Notes: generated by a model from the sequence alone, not told the origin. A stretch of DNA of 64,000 nt from Mauremys mutica (GCF_020497125.1 NC_059073.1:146391012-146455011); one strand, 5' to 3'; counted from the first letter of the stretch, positions 22,636 through 35,429 are shown. Numbers and translations: made by a program.

Positions 22636-24270
22636 CACACATTCCTCATTCACACACAAACACACCCCACAGAATTAGTTTACACAGAGCATTTGAACAG
22701 GAACATCAAATTGCAATGCAAGAGAAAACAATCATTGCATTCTTTTACTTATTTTAAAATACTAAACCTACAACAAAGGGGTGACCCTAAAAGGTCTATT
22801 ACTGCCTTGAAATCAGCTCAAATACAAAATTATACAAAATACAAACATAAAATTCTACTACACTAGCTGTAGATTTTTGCCACCTGCCCCCTTTGAACCT
22901 GGTTTAGGGCCCATTGTGATTGTTGACCCTAAACATTTATATCTGAGATTAAATCATAGGGTATTGTGACATTTTATAATAACTTTTACATACTTTAGTT
23001 TTTTTACCTGCTTGGGAATTAACCGTAGAAAATAGGCCAAGGTGTTTTCAATAATGAATGTTATGAACAAGTGCAAGAAAACCAGACAGAGACTAAATTA
23101 ATCCAAACAAAAAAATCAGTCCCTGTCTATGCTGTATTTTGTTAATTCAGAGATCAAAAGAACATCTTAATATTTAAATGAACTGTAAACCTAGGCTATC
23201 GCTGTATTCACTTCTCTTTGAAATGCAAAGCAAATAATCTGCGAATGGTGGAAAAACAGGCAATTGCCTTATGTTGATCTGTGTGAATAATTACTGGCGA
23301 CATTTAGGAAATGAGTGTCTATTGTTCACTGAGGGCCTCTGAGTTGTCACAAGAGGGCCTGAAACTGTATAAAAACTGGCTTGGGTCCTGATCCTGTCAT
23401 CTTAGATCTGCTTGAGGTTTCATGCAGGGGAAGCTTAAGCCACAGGGACCGAGATCCCAGTGCTGACTGGACCACCCTGAATACAAACCATTTCTGAAAG
23501 AACTCTTTGCATCTGCAAAGCTCTCCAACTGTGTTATAACTCTGAACCTCAAGAATTATACTCATTTCTGTATGTATACTGATCTTTTAACCAACACTCA
23601 TTCTCTTGTCTTTTTCAATAAATTTTAGTTTAGATCATAAGAATTGGCTGTAAGCATGTATTTGGGTAAGATCTGGAATATTCATTAACCTGTGAGGTAA
23701 CGTGTCCGATCTTTTGGGAATGGTAGAACTTTTTTACATCTCTTCCCAACATACGTCAACTCAATGAATCCCAACTCCGGTCATCTTGTCCCAGCTCCTG
23801 TTACCCCACCTCATCTTTCCTGAGCCCCAGACAGAAAGAGCAGACCAGGCCAAAGGAATTTCTTCCCAAGAGGAAGGTCATTAGGCCTTCCTCTTGTTTA
23901 AGGAACTTTTGTTTTCCCCCTTGAGTCCCGGATGCCATCGTACCATCATGACATCCAGTCCTCAGTGGGGTTACCTAATTCCCAGCACTGCAGAGGCACC
24001 TAAGAGATAATGTTCCATTTCCTTCTTTTTGTGTTATTTTCAGCTCCTCATCTTTCCTTCTATCCTATCGCTCACTCTGAAATCAGCTGCCCTGCATCAG
24101 CACAGTGAGATGAGATGTCCACAACCCTGCCCTGCCTAAGGAGAAAAGACACAACAAAATGATGTCCCTAACCAGAATGTAAGCCAGGCTCCAAGCAACA
24201 GATGTTTGTGGTCGACCTACCCGCCAAAGCATCCAATCATGACCGACCAGCCGTCCAATGCTCTAAAGAT
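22636..24270. other. AT-rich spacer with a possible plus-strand LTR at about 23040-23750
   Basis: Within it, ACTGTATAAAAACTGG (about 23364) is a TATA-like box and TTTCAATAAATTTTAG (about 23614) a polyadenylation signal, in LTR-like spacing. I recognise the AAGATCTGGAATATTCATTA region as a repeat tail seen in reptiles. No termini or duplication could be fixed. No gene recognised. Confidence 0.35.
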
Positions 24271-24279
24271 ATCAACTAC

Positions 24280-25217
24280 TCCTGTGGGAATTCTGCGCCA
24301 CTGCACACATGCAGAATTCGTAGAATCATAGAATGTCAGGGTTGGAAGAGACCTCAGGAGGTATCTAGTCCAGCCCTCGGCTCAAAGCCCCCCCAGTATT
24401 TTTTTTTCTCCACAGAAAATTCATTCTGCCAGAGAGGCACTGCATTTATGCCCTTTGCCCACCAGGGGCTGCTGTGGTGCCAGAACAGAGGGCAGCCAGC
24501 TCACTGTAGCAGCCAGCAGTTGACAGGGAGAGAACAGAGGCTGCTTTTCTCACAGCGCGTGTCTGCAGGGGCCAGGTGGGGAGTGATGGGATATGGGAGG
24601 TGGACAAACAGAGCGGGGGCACATGGGGCTGTTGGGGTGTTACATACACTGGGATTCAGAAGGGCTAGTGAGGAGGACAGAATAGGACTGGGGCTGAATG
24701 GGAGTGGGGGTGCAGGGCCACATGGGGATGGGGGCAGGGGATGGCTGAGTGGCAGTGCAGGTACACATGGGGGAGTGGAAGTGCAGGGACACAGGGAGGA
24801 CAGGGGCAGATGTGTCTGACTGAATGGGAGAAGCTGGGGTCATCTGAGGTCTGCACGGGGGAAGCACCCTCCCCCCAAAAATCCTGTTCCCTACTTCTCC
24901 CACTTACTTCCCTCTCCCCCAGCTCCTCCATTACCCTGACACCCCCAAGCCTTTGCACTGCTTCTGAGCGGTGTGGGAAATACATTTCTATATCGTAGTT
25001 TAAATTAATTATTAAAAGTTCTGTATTAATATGCCTAGTAAGGAATCTATTTGTCCTGAATTTTTGTTGTTGTCTGTATTGTTACAGACACTTGCTGATA
25101 GGTATTTTCAGATAAATTACCAAAATAATTGAAACTGGTGTGGTTATATTGTGTTATTTTGACAAATAATATATGCAGAGTTTTGAGGAATTTTAAAATA
25201 TTGTGCGCAGAACAACA
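24280..25217. mobile_element. Repeat family with GAATTCTGCGC end, copy 1
   Basis: Left end TGTGGGAATTCTGCGCC and right end ATTGTGCGCAGAA are imperfect inverted repeats. The body contains a GGGG/ACATGG-rich stretch and then an AT-rich part (TATTAATATGCCTAGTAAGG). Nearly the same body occurs at 62490-63361. A CR1 tail is inserted at 24319-24391. Class not assigned. Confidence 0.55.
24319..24391 (-). mobile_element. CR1 3'-end fragment
   Basis: TAGAATCATAGAATGTCAGG followed by GGTTGGAAGAGACCTCAGGA: the reversed CR1 terminus, about 70 bp, inside the GAATTCTGCGC repeat. Confidence 0.8.
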
Positions 25218-25219
25218 AA

Positions 25220-25819
25220 AGCCATATTTCCCTCACCTGTTGCTGTGTGTTTGTTCACAGAGAAGTGAATACCCTTCAGACATCAGGACTGAGAGTACAT
25301 TAACCCTTTTCTTTTCATCAAAGAAAGATTGTTAATGAAAATAGCAGACTCCAAAAGGAGAGTGACTTTAATAGGCTTCCATTGTTTGTTTTGCATAATC
25401 CCTCCATTCCAGTTTCTATGGGAATGCTTGTTTTCGTTTCTGGATGTTGCACATTGAATTTGCCACTTTAGAATGAATGCTTTTGGGTGTTTGCCTGTGT
25501 AGCCCAAGGCCTCTGTAGAACCCGCCCTGGACCCATCGCTGTTTGAATGTGGGACAGTCAGAGTTTATAAACACCTTTAACTTTTTTTGACCCTGGAGAT
25601 CGATACAACAGACCCTCTTCACCACATTGGCAAGTCAGTGTGTGAAGATGCTCTTCCCCTTCATGGTCAAAGGGACCCCATCTCTTGACTTTCTTCGTCC
25701 TGAAACCCCATCTTGTGGTCAAGGAGAACTTGAACCAGTAACAGCCAGAGCTGCGGTCAAATGCTCTTTCATTATGTTACACCCCATTTGACAGGCTAGC
25801 TGCTATGTTATCTTGGTGG
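25220..25819. other. Spacer without recognised gene
   Basis: No domain-bearing frame, no tRNA and no strong repeat seen. Confidence 0.3.
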
Positions 25820-25827
25820 CCCTAGAG

Positions 25828-26592
25828 CAGGGGCGGGCAAACATTTTGGCCTGAGGGCCACATCGGGTTTCGGAAATTGTATGGAGGGCTGGTTGGGGAG
25901 GCTGTGCCTGGCCCCGCCCCCTATCCGACCCCCCCTGCTTCTCACCCACTGCCCCCCTGGACTCCTGAGCCCATCCAACACCCCCGTTCCCTGTCCCTTG
26001 ACAGCCCCCAGAACTCCCGCCCCTGAGTTCTCCCTGCCGCCCCATCCAACCCCTCCTCTCATTCCTGATTGCCCGCCCCCCCAGGACCCCTGCCACCTCC
26101 AGCCACCCCTTCTCCCTTCCCCCTGACTGCCCCCCGCCAGCCCATCCAACCCCCTTCTCCTTCCTTACTGCCCTCCCAGGATCCCTGCCCCCATTCAACC
26201 CCTGTTCCCTGTCCTCTGACCACCCCAACCCCTATCTACACCCCTGTCCCCTGGCCACCACCCTGAATTCCCCTGCCCTCTATCCAACCCCACCTGCTCC
26301 CTGCCCCCTTACCATGCTGCCTGGAGCACTGGTGGCTGGCGGCGCTACAGCCACACCGCCTGGCTGGAGCCAGCCATGACACCACACAGCACAGAGCACC
26401 GAGTCAGGCTGGGCTCTGCAGCTGCACTGCCCCAGGAGCTCGCAGCCCCACTGCGCCGGCGGTAGGGCGAGCTGAGGCTGCGGGGGAGGGGGAACAGCAG
26501 GGTGCTCGCCTCCCAGGCCAGGAGCTCAGGGGCCAGGCAGGAGGGTCCTGTGGGCCGGATGTGGCCCACGGGCCATAGTTTGCCCACCTCTG
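25828..26592. mobile_element. hAT non-autonomous element, 765 bp, exact 8-bp duplication
   Basis: Termini are CAGGGGCGGGCAAACATTTT and ATAGTTTGCCCACCTCTG, imperfect inverted repeats. CCCTAGAG flanks both sides (25820-25827 and 26593-26600). The body is C-rich (CCCCTGCCCC type) and gives spurious proline-rich frames. Confidence 0.85.
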
Positions 26593-26600
26593 CCCTAGAG

Positions 26601-27420
26601 TGCATCTGTGTGACACTGTATGCATGAGATTCCTAGGGTCTGACAGGTGTTCTGGAAGAGGGATCGGTTAGTCTCGCGGTTCTGTGGCTCGGTTCTATGT
26701 ACAGTATATTACGCCATCTTGCAGAACAGTAATGCTCTAACAGTCAAAAGCCTTGTTGCTGACGTACCCCATACGTTATCCAGTATTGCCAGATTTCATT
26801 ACAAGTCTCACACTCATTGCTATTTTTCTGAAAACCCCCAGCTCCTGGATCTCTGAGATTCTGGGATCTCAGCTTTCATTAAAAAACATTTCTCGCCCTC
26901 ATAATTGTGGCAAAAAGCTTGAAGACATGACCCCCTAGAGGCAGATGCCAGAAGGCAGAGAAACAGCCTGACATTTAGGATTTTGAAGCCAAATCTCACA
27001 ATTTGGGGGGGAACTTGCCTCCTGATTTCTGAACATTGAGGGATGGGCACTGCTGCTCTTCACTGCCATCTTCAACCCCGCTCGCAAGCACAGTACTTTA
27101 ATGACTTTCTGAACGAGGCTATCACAATAACTTCTCTTATCGAATGGCCCTTCCCAGGAGGAAATGTTTTCCTTTAGCTCCACATTAGTCTTTTATTAGT
27201 TTAAAGCCATTACTTCACCTGACACGCCTTGGACAATCTTGGCACTGGTCACCGCTACACTATAAACAACTATTTCTTGTAAACTATTCGAGAGGCCTTT
27301 GGACCATCCAGGATTTTAATTCAGTTAGGGGAGCCTGGTCATACTGCCTCCACACTGCAGACTTTAACTGGGTCAGGGGCTGTTGGAATGAAGACACAGC
27401 TTATGGAAGGGTTCACAGTA
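26601..27420. other. Single-copy spacer
   Basis: No gene or strong repeat recognised. A minus-strand frame at 26935-27183 has no known domain. Confidence 0.3.
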
Positions 27421-27471
27421 AACGATTTGTGGTTCCTTTGAACCATCTTATAAAATGTAATTGTAGCACGT

Positions 27472-28100
27472 TGAGCACTCACCACCACGGCGCCTCCTGC
27501 TGGTCAGTCTCAGGAATTAGCTCCTCAGCCTCAGAGCGCCCCCAGCTGGCCGGTGTCTCGCCTGCCGCAGGCCCCGAGTCCCTCCCAGACCCCTGTGCCC
27601 TCTCACTCTGGGGTGCTGCCCCATGGCAGTGCCCCCACACTCTGAGTCTTCCCTCCCAGGGGAACCCCAACCCCCTATACCCACCTTGCCTCAGTGGCTA
27701 CTGCCAGTCCTCATCTAGCCCCCGCACCCTGGGGCAGACTGCAGTCTGTCATGGCCACTTATCACTGGCAAGGGGATTGGACCAGCTGCCTCTGCCTATC
27801 CCCAGGCTGCCCCTCTGCAGCCCCAGTACCTCCTTCGGCCTTCAGCAAGGCCTCAGCCTGGGGAGTTGCCAGGCTGGAGCTCCCCAGCTCCTCTTGCCCT
27901 TGTCCCCAGCCCTGATCTGCCCCAGGTACCCAGGCCCTTCCCACTCCAAGGCTGGAGTGAGACCCACCCCTGCCTCGCTACCAGCCCTCTTATCAGGGCC
28001 AGCTGTGCCCTGATTGAGCTGGCCACACCAGCCCCCCAGCCAGCCTCCCTCAGCTGCTCTCAATGCTTTATCCCAGGAGTGGGGTAACTGCCCTGCCACA
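27472..28100 (-). mobile_element. GC-rich ERV LTR, copy 1
   Basis: Shares long blocks with 34766-35417: GGCGCCTCCTGCTGGT, GGAATTAGCTC, TGGACCAGCTGCCTCTGCCT, GCTGCCCCTCTGCAGCCCCA. The right end CTGCCACA is a TG start on the minus strand; CTCTTATCAGGG at about 27988 lies where a TATA-like CTTATAAGGG is in copy 2. The left edge is approximate. Confidence 0.6.
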
Positions 28101-28249
28101 GTCATAAATATCCCTGCTGTAGAATTCTTTAGAGCCGCTCAAACAGGCCTATGGTTATTGTCTATTCAATTCTATAGGATTTTAGAACCACGGCCAAAGG
28201 ACCCAGTTACATCTCTACAGACCTCTGTGCAGTTCATCTCTTTTCCATA

Positions 28250-28440
28250 AGGGCTGACAGTTCAATAGCTGTTGGTCAGAGTTTTCAAACACAGGTACCT
28301 AAATCCGTATTTAGGTACCTTAAATGAGCAGCCTGATTTTCACAGCTACTGATCACCTGCAACTGCTCTTGCCCTCTGTGGAGTTACTCCAGATTTACAC
28401 TACCAAGAGAGGAGAATCAGGTTCTCGCTGCAGTAGGGTA
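28250..28440. repeat. Foldback repeat (AGGTACCTAAAT type)
   Basis: ACAGGTACCTAAATCCG is followed by TATTTAGGTACCTTAAA, a short perfect hairpin (28288-28325). Part of a family of TTTTCAAA/CCTAA hairpin repeats also seen at 43815 and 45810. Confidence 0.45.
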
Positions 28441-28442
28441 CT

Positions 28443-29137
28443 GTCATGTACTCCTATACTAAATATGGACTGGCTATGGAGCTGGCTTGTGCACCCCAGA
28501 CTGTTACCCGGGGTCTTAAAATCCAAAGCAGTGGTAACAACTGTTTCACTCCAGCCAACGTCAGGAATAAATCAATGGGAACACAGCACTGCCGGCTGAT
28601 AAACACACTTACTTGTATCAATCCTCTACCTAAAACTACTGTTTATTAGATTTAAGCACACAGACATAAACAATAGGGTTAGGACATCCCAAATAATTAC
28701 CTAAAAACTGAGATGGTATCGAGTAATTAGCAGCAGGTCATGATGGCCGGTTGCTTCCCTGCCAGGGAGTAGGGTGCCAGGGAAAAATCTCTCAGGATAG
28801 CTTCAGAGAACTGTGCCCAAGTAGACTCTATTATCTAGTCTTTTTGTAACCAGCTTTTACAAAACACACAGCTCATAGACCCTTACTGGGTCATCAGCTC
28901 TCCTGACTTCAATCAACTACATATGAACAAAACATTCCTAACAATCTGAGACATAAGCTTCTATATCAAAGACGCCCAAACTCAGGGTCTCCATCCACTT
29001 ATTTTCTTTCAGTCTCATCAGTTGTTGACTCTTTTCTCCCCTCCTCTCATTCTGATTAGCAAAAACTGCAAACCTGCAGCTAGCGTTTGACCTTGCCTCA
29101 AGAAGCCCTGCTTGTCCAAACTAACCCTTAACTACAG
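28443..29137 (-). mobile_element. Possible ERV LTR, weakly supported
   Basis: TGTCATGTACTC at the left, CTGTTTATTAG (AATAAA on the minus strand) at about 28641, and a repeat-like look. It ends where a CR1 fragment starts. No duplication or clear terminus. Confidence 0.3.
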
Positions 29138-29144
29138 AATCAAT

Positions 29145-29462
29145 CGTAGAATCCTAGGACTGGAAGGGACCTCGAGACGTCATCTGGTCCAGTCCCCCAT
29201 ACTCAAGGCAGGGCTAAGTATTATCTAGACCATCCCTGACAGGTGTTTGTCCAATCTGCTCTTAAACATCTTCAATGATAGAGATTCCACAACGTCTCTG
29301 GGCAATTTATTCCAGGGCTTAACCACCCTGACAGTTAGGAAGTTTTTCCTAATATCCAACCTATACCTCCCTTGCTGCAGTTTAAGCCCATTGCTTCTTG
29401 TCCTGTCCTCAGCGGTTAAGAAGAACAATTCTTCTCCCTCCTCCTTGTAACAACCTTTTATT
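29145..29462 (-). mobile_element. CR1 LINE 3' fragment
   Basis: Begins TAGAATCCTAGGACTGGAAG. Reversed coding includes [20 protein letters not shown] and VVKPWNKLPRDVVESLSL, the CR1 ORF C-terminus. About 320 bp. Confidence 0.85.
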
Positions 29463-30191
29463 TTATTAATTCATGGCTGCTGAATGCATGCAATATGGCT
29501 GTGACTAGCTTGATCAAATTCTGGGATAACAAGATGTGTTCATCATAAGAGCCTTTAATGCCCTGCCCCATATGGCTGAGGTTAGCTTAAATAGGGTATT
29601 TTACACAAAGTGCCACCTAGTGGCAGAACAGTATAATACAGCTTAGCATTCCATCGCAGATAGCCCAGAATGCATTACCCCACCTGCTGCTGGATGGTAC
29701 TGCTCTGCATGCACCTCCCCCTGGAACTGGACTCCCTGATGCGGCACTGTGAGATAGCTGTCCAGAATGTCCCACAATGCATGATACACACATGGCGAGG
29801 CAGACGAGTTGGTACGGCTGCACAAATGGGTTGTGAAGCAGCCGCTTTGCAGCCCCCGCTCCACTGTGTTTGTCACACCCTGGTAGAATTACTGCTGAAA
29901 TGCTTGGAGCCCGCTCTTCGGCGGGTGTAAATTGGTGACTTCAGTCAGCGATGCCCATTTGCATCAGCTGCAGTGCTGGATCATGTAGGAATCACGCCCT
30001 GATTAGTAAAAGGTGCTTTATTTTTTTAATGAATTGCTGGAAACAACTGCATAAAAAGTTTGGAGCTGAACAGGAGACCTTCCTTGGAATGCCCTCCATG
30101 TAAACACAGGCAGCAGTGCCTCAGCCACCCTCAGCTTCCTTTGTGTCTTGTGAAAAGAAAGGCCCCGTGGGGCATTCAGGATGAAACCTCA
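29463..30191. other. Spacer with old Harbinger-like remnants
   Basis: CCACAATGCATGATACAC and CATCGCAGATAGCCCAGAATGC resemble the inner parts of Harbinger elements but termini are absent. No gene recognised. Confidence 0.3.
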
Positions 30192-30379
30192 GTTCATAGA
30201 ATATCAGAGTTGGAAGGGACCTCAGGAGGTATCTAGTCCAACCCCCTGCTCAAAGCAAAACCAGTCCCCAGACAGATTTTTCCCACCCCAGATGCCTAAA
30301 TGGCCCCCTCAAGGATTGAACTGACTCACAACCCTGGGTTTACCAGGCCAATGCTCAAACCACTGAGCTATCCCTCCAG
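30192..30379 (-). mobile_element. tRNA-derived SINE with CR1-like tail
   Basis: Reverse complement of the 62986 copy: CR1-like tail first (ATAGAATATCAGAGTTGGAA), then the middle (GGCCCCCTCAAGGATTGAA) and the tRNA-like head ending CTGAGCTATCCCTCC. Full length, about 188 bp. Confidence 0.85.
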
Positions 30380-31090
30380 TGGGTTAGCCATGGTTTGTCC
30401 GTGTTTGTCCATGGTTCGAAGAGAACAAAAAATGTTTCCATCCCACATAATTACAGGACCCCAGACTTCCTGAGCACAGGGCCCCTCTGCCACTGCACCT
30501 CTGCCAGTGCATGTCACTGGCCCCCTGCGTCTTCGGCATGATGCCAACAGCACCTGCCAACAGCCTTCAATACACCTGATATTTCTCTCCAGCCCCCTCC
30601 ACTTGGCTCCTAGAAAGCCATGGAAACAGCTTGCCCAAGTTGGTCTGAGTACATGGGAATTTCCAGCGACTGTCTCATAGGTTGGATTAGACTCTCAGCA
30701 GTGGCCCTGTCCAGATGAGGGCGAAAGATGTGATTAGCATGGGCAGAGTTTGGGGTGGGGCTGGGGGACATTGCACTCCCAAACGGCAAGTCTCAGGCAA
30801 GCAGCCTGAGTGCGAATGTAATGAGCTCTGCAGAGGAAACAAGAGAATTCTCCCAGCTTGGGCTCCTGAGGCAGGAAGTCAGAATTTTGTTTATAAACAG
30901 AGTGATTAACAGGAGATTGAGATAAGAAAGGGCCATTAGGATGTTTGTTAAATTTCAATGATCTGTTCCAAGCTTGGTGAACTGCAAAGAGTGAGTAGCC
31001 GAAATGATAGAAAGTAACCGTAGGTTTTTCTACAGTTGTTTCAATTGTTGGATTCAAGAGGTGGTAACAGGTAGTACTACTCTCTTTCTT
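30380..31090. other. Spacer without recognised gene
   Basis: A minus-strand frame spanning 30734-31273 overlaps a CR1 and has no domain. Nothing else noted. Confidence 0.3.
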
Positions 31091-31094
31091 TGAG

Positions 31095-32630
31095 AAGAGA
31101 ACTGATTTTTTAGACAAAGGAAATGCAGTAGATCTAATCTCCCTGGATGTCCATAAGGCATTTGATACAATTCCACACCAGAGATTATTAGTTAAATTGG
31201 AGAAGATGGGGATTAATATGAGAACTGAAAGGTGGATAAGGAACTGGTTGAAGGGGAGACTACAACGGGTCATACTGAAAGGTGAACTGTCAGGCTGGAG
31301 GGAGGTGGAGTTCCTCGGGAATTGGTCTTGGGCGCAATCTTATTTAACGTTTTTATTACTGACCTTGGCACAAAAAGTGGGAGTGTGCGAATAAAATTTG
31401 CAGATGACAAAGTTGGGCGGGATTGCCAATACCAAGGAGGACAGGAATATCATACAAGAAGATCTGGATGACCCTGTAAACTGGAGTAATAGACATGGGA
31501 TGAAATTTAATAGTGCAAAGTCATGCATTTAGGGACTAACAACAAGAATGTTTGCTATAAACTGGGGATGTATCAGTTGGAAGTGACAGAGGAGGAGAAA
31601 GACCTGGGTGTATTTGCTGATCACAGGATGACTATGAGCCATCAATGTAATGCAGCCGTGAAAAAGGCTAACATGATCCTGGTGTGCATCCGGTGAGGTA
31701 CTTCCAGTAGAGACAGGAAAGTGTTAGTACCATTATACAAGGCACCGGTGAGGTCTCATCTGGAATGCTGTGTGCAATTCTGATCTCCCATGTTTAAGAA
31801 AGATTAATTCAAACTGGAACAGGTGCAGAGAAGGGCTACTAGGATGATCTGAGGAACAGAAAAACTATCTTATAAGAGGAGACTCAAAGAGCTTGGTTTG
31901 TTCAGCCTAACCAAACGTAGGCTGAGGGGAGATAGGATTGCTCTCCATAAATACATCAGAGGGATAAATACCAGGGAGAGAGAGGAGTTATTTAAGTTAA
32001 GCATCAATGTAGACCCCAGAAAAAAAAAGGGCTATAAACTGGCCATCAACAAGTTTAGGCTTGAAATTAGATGAAGGTTTCTAACCATCTGAGGAGTGAA
32101 GTTCTGGAGCAGCCTCCCAAGGGGAGCAGTGGGAGCAAAAATCTTACCTGGCTTCAAGACTGAGCTTGATAAGTTTATGGAGGGGATGGTATGATGGGAT
32201 AGCCTACAATGGTGTGTGGCCCATTGGCAACTGTCTGTAGGAAAAATCCCCAATGGCCAGAGATGGGACACTAGATGGGGAGGGTTCTGAGATACTACAG
32301 AGAATTCTTCCCCAGGGGTCTGGCTGGTGCGTCCTGCCCACATGCTCAGAGTCAAACTGATCCCCAGATTTCGGGTCAGGAAGGAGATTGACAGAGACCC
32401 TGGTGGCTTTTTGGGGAACAGGTCACTTGCTGGTTTGAACGAGAGTAAATGGTGAATTCTCTGTAACTTTACGTCTTTAAACCATGATTTGAGAACTTCA
32501 GTGACTCAGCCAGAGGTTCGGGGTCTGTTACAGTAGTGGGCGGGTGAGGTTCTGTGGCTTGCAATGTGCAGGCGGTCAGACTAGAGGATTGTGATGGTCC
32601 CTTCTAACTTTATTAAGAGTATCTGAGTAA
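31095..32630 (+). mobile_element. CR1 LINE, RT palm to 3' end, decayed
   Basis: Translation in interrupted frames gives the RT segment LDVHKAFDTIPHQRLLVKLE, then WIRNWLKGRLQRV, the catalytic box as FADDKVG (about 31397-31420) and the CR1 3' part. It ends with GATGGTCCCTTCTAACTTTA at about 32590. Stops and frameshifts throughout. The 5' part, including the endonuclease, is missing. Confidence 0.85.
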
Positions 32631-33204
32631 GAATATACATTACAATTTTAAACCTAGCCCGTGTCCCTTACGTGACTTCCCACAAGATGTCAGAACATGT
32701 TAGTACTGGAGCTGAGTGGGTCTAATATTTAATTGTCTTTCTTGCTATAGGAATTAGATGCAGTGCTCCTTTCAGATATTTCTAAGTTATTGTCTGCAAA
32801 AAAAAATCTGAGTTTTCAGTTGCTGAAGTAGCCCCTGGAACATGGTTAAAGTTATCCACACCCCCAAAAAATCTGAAATGGTGCCCCTGTGGGCCAGCAC
32901 AGAATTTGCCCCCTTCCCCCCATGCACAGCCCCCACTGGCTTGACTGGAGCTCCCCCCCACCCCCAATATAGAAGTCAAACTACATCTCTGGCTGTTAGC
33001 ATGTATAACCAATACGCTCTAACACACTTGAAAAGTCTAGTGTAGACAAAGCTAAGCACGGGCAGAGCTGGACGAGTTCAGATGAAGCTCCTGACTGATG
33101 CTGCTGCAAGTGCTAAAGGCCGCAGGTGACAGCCTCAGCTGGGATGTTTTTCTAAGAGCTGCTCTAGGCAAACAGGGATTATTTCAAGGCTGGTCTTTGG
33201 CCCG
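32631..33204. other. Spacer without recognised gene
   Basis: No gene or clear repeat recognised. Confidence 0.3.
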
Positions 33205-33947
33205 CAGTGGTTTTCAAGCTGCAGGTCGCGACCCAGTACGGGGTCGCGGAATGTCAGGTACTGGGTCGCAGCGGCTCTGGTCAGCACCACTGACCAGGCT
33301 GTTAAAAGTCCCATCAGTGTTTCTGCCCGGCTAAGACAGGCTAGTCCCTACCTGTTCTGACACTGCACTGCACCCCGGAAGTGACCAGTAGCAGGTCCAG
33401 CTCCTAGGCAGGGGAGCCACGGGGCTCCACGCGCTGCCTCCGCTGCAAGCACCGTTCCTGGCCAATGGGAGCTGGGGGGGCAGTGCCTCCGGGCAAGAGC
33501 CACGTGGAGCCGCTTGTGTGCCTCCGCCTAGGAGCCAGACCTACTGCTGGCCACTTCTGGGGTGCAGCGCGGTCTGCGGTGCCAGGACAGGCAGGAAGCC
33601 TGCTTTAGCCCTGCTGCATTGCTGACTGGGAGCCAGCGGAGCTAAGGCCATGCCCCAACCCTGCACCTCAACCCCTACCCCAGCTGTGAGCCCCTCTCAA
33701 ACCCAGAGCCCCCTCCTGCACCCCAAACCCCTCATCCCCCACCCCATCCCAGAGCCTGCAACCCCAGCCCAGAGCCCTGACCCCCTCCTGCACCCCAACT
33801 CCCTGCCCCAGTCCAGAGCCCCCTCCCACACCATGAACCCCTCATTCCCAGCCCCACCCCGCAGCCCTCACCCCCACACCCCAAACCCCTCTGCCCCAGC
33901 CCCATATGGGTCACAGCCATCAACAATTTTCTTCAACTGGGTCACCA
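33205..33947. mobile_element. hAT-type element with left terminus only
   Basis: Starts CAGTGGTTTTCAAGCTGCAG followed by GGTCGCGACCCAG, a hAT terminus type. The body is C-rich. The expected right terminus (..AAAACCACTG) is lost; it breaks off at GGGTCACCAG next to a CR1 tail. Confidence 0.6.
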
Positions 33948-33955
33948 GACTAGAT

Positions 33956-34450
33956 CAGTGGGCCCCAAACTTCTGAGGGTTGTGCCCCCCTTACCCGTCT
34001 TTGCCCCCCCAGACCTCCTGGAGCCAGGGCCAGGAGCGGGGCCACAACTCAGGGGGGGCAGACAGGGGCGAGGGGGCCGAGACTGGGGACACAGCCAGGG
34101 GCCGAAGCTGGGGGTGGGAGTGAAGCCGCAGCCAGACTGCAGTGGCGCCGACAGCTGGGCTTGCAGCCACATGTGGCTCCACTCCCAGCCTCACTCCCAA
34201 CCATGGCCCCAGGCTGGGATCGGAGCCATGGCCAGCTGCTGAGACTGGGGGCTGGTGTGGGGCTGGAGTGGAGCCACACTGAGGCCGGGGCCAGGGCCAG
34301 GCATGGGGCTGGGGATGCTTCTGGGGGTGGGGAGAGGCTGGGTGATGCTCTCACCCCACCCCCATGGGGGCTGGCCTGGGCCCTGCATCCCCCCGACATT
34401 TTCCTCCCTGCCCCCTACGGGGAGCACGCCCCACACTTTGGGGACCTCTG
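33956..34450. mobile_element. hAT non-autonomous element, 495 bp
   Basis: Termini CAGTGGGCCCCAAACTTCTG and CACACTTTGGGGACCTCTG are imperfect inverted repeats. Flanks GACTAGAT (33948-33955) and GACTAGAC (34451-34458) agree in 7 of 8. It landed in a CR1 tail, which resumes at 34451. Confidence 0.75.
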
Positions 34451-34497
34451 GACTAGACGATCACAATGGACTTTCTGGCCTTGGCATCTATAACTTG
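34451..34497 (+). mobile_element. CR1 3'-end scrap
   Basis: GACTAGACGATCACAATGG followed by TTTCTGGCCTTGGCATCTAT is the CR1 3' terminus, separated from its start by the hAT element. Confidence 0.65.
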
Positions 34498-34559
34498 TCA
34501 TGGCTCCATTGAAGTCAACATCCCAGCTGCTACTGCAAGATACACAATACATCGACGTG

Positions 34560-35417
34560 TGTGGTGGAGCCTCGCCGAGTGCCTGTGGAAATTAGCACAC
34601 GAACTCAGAGGAACTTGTCTGTGTTGCACTTTTCCAACATACCCAGTATGGCCATGCCCAGGTGTTCAAACCCTGCCTCTGGCCTCGCACCGTCACAAGG
34701 TTTTAAGGGTTTCTTTGGGTTTCTACAGCTCTGGGGCACACACAAGTCACGTTGTGGTTGGACAGTGACTCACCGGTGTGGCGCCTCCTGCTGGTTGTCC
34801 AGGGAATTAGCTCTTCCAGCCCAGAGCGCCCTCTGCAGGCTGGTGTCTCACCTGCCATTGGTCCCCCACGTCCCTCCCAGATCCAGTGCCCCTCTCTGTC
34901 AGGATTCTGCCCCCAGCAGTAACCCACAATCTGGGTCTCCCCACCCTCTAGCCCCACCTTGCCTCAGGGGCTACTGCCAGTCTCCATTTAGCCCCTGCTC
35001 CCTGGGGCAGACAGCAGCCTATAAACCACTCATCAGCAAGGGGGGTTGGACCAGCTGCCTCTGCCTGTCTCTGGGCTGCCCCTCTGCAGCCCCAGTACCC
35101 TTTGTGGGCCCTTAACTCAGCCTGGGGCTTTTCTAGGCTGGAGTTCCCCAGCTCCCTCTGCCCTTCCCCAGCACTGCTCCACCCTAGGTACCCACCTCAG
35201 CTCCCAGACAGCCAGGTCCTTCTCTTTCTAGGGAGCTAGAGAGACTGTCTGAGTCCTTCTGCCCCACCGCCTTCTTATAAGGGCCAGCTGGGCCCTGATT
35301 GCATTGACTACAGCTGTGGCTGCTTTCCCAATCAGCCCAGCTTTTCCCCTGCCGCAGCCCTCTCCCAGGGCTGGTTTAAGCCCTTCAGGGCAGGAGCAGG
35401 GTGACCACCCCGCTACA
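34560..35417 (-). mobile_element. GC-rich ERV LTR, copy 2
   Basis: Right end CCGCTACA (35410-35417) gives a TGTAGCGG start on the minus strand. CTTATAAGGGCCAGC at about 35273 is a TATA-like box. It shares long blocks with copy 1 at 27472-28100. The left edge is approximate and no duplication was found. Confidence 0.6.
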
Positions 35418-35429
35418 CGCGTGTTCAAA

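Noticed and set aside
25803..26266. Proline- and glycine-rich frames on both strands
   Set aside because: Fall in the C-rich body of a hAT element with an exact target duplication.
27429..28013. 194-codon plus-strand frame
   Set aside because: Antisense to a GC-rich LTR that recurs at 34560-35417.
33650..34512. Several proline-rich frames
   Set aside because: Low-complexity bodies of two adjoining hAT elements.
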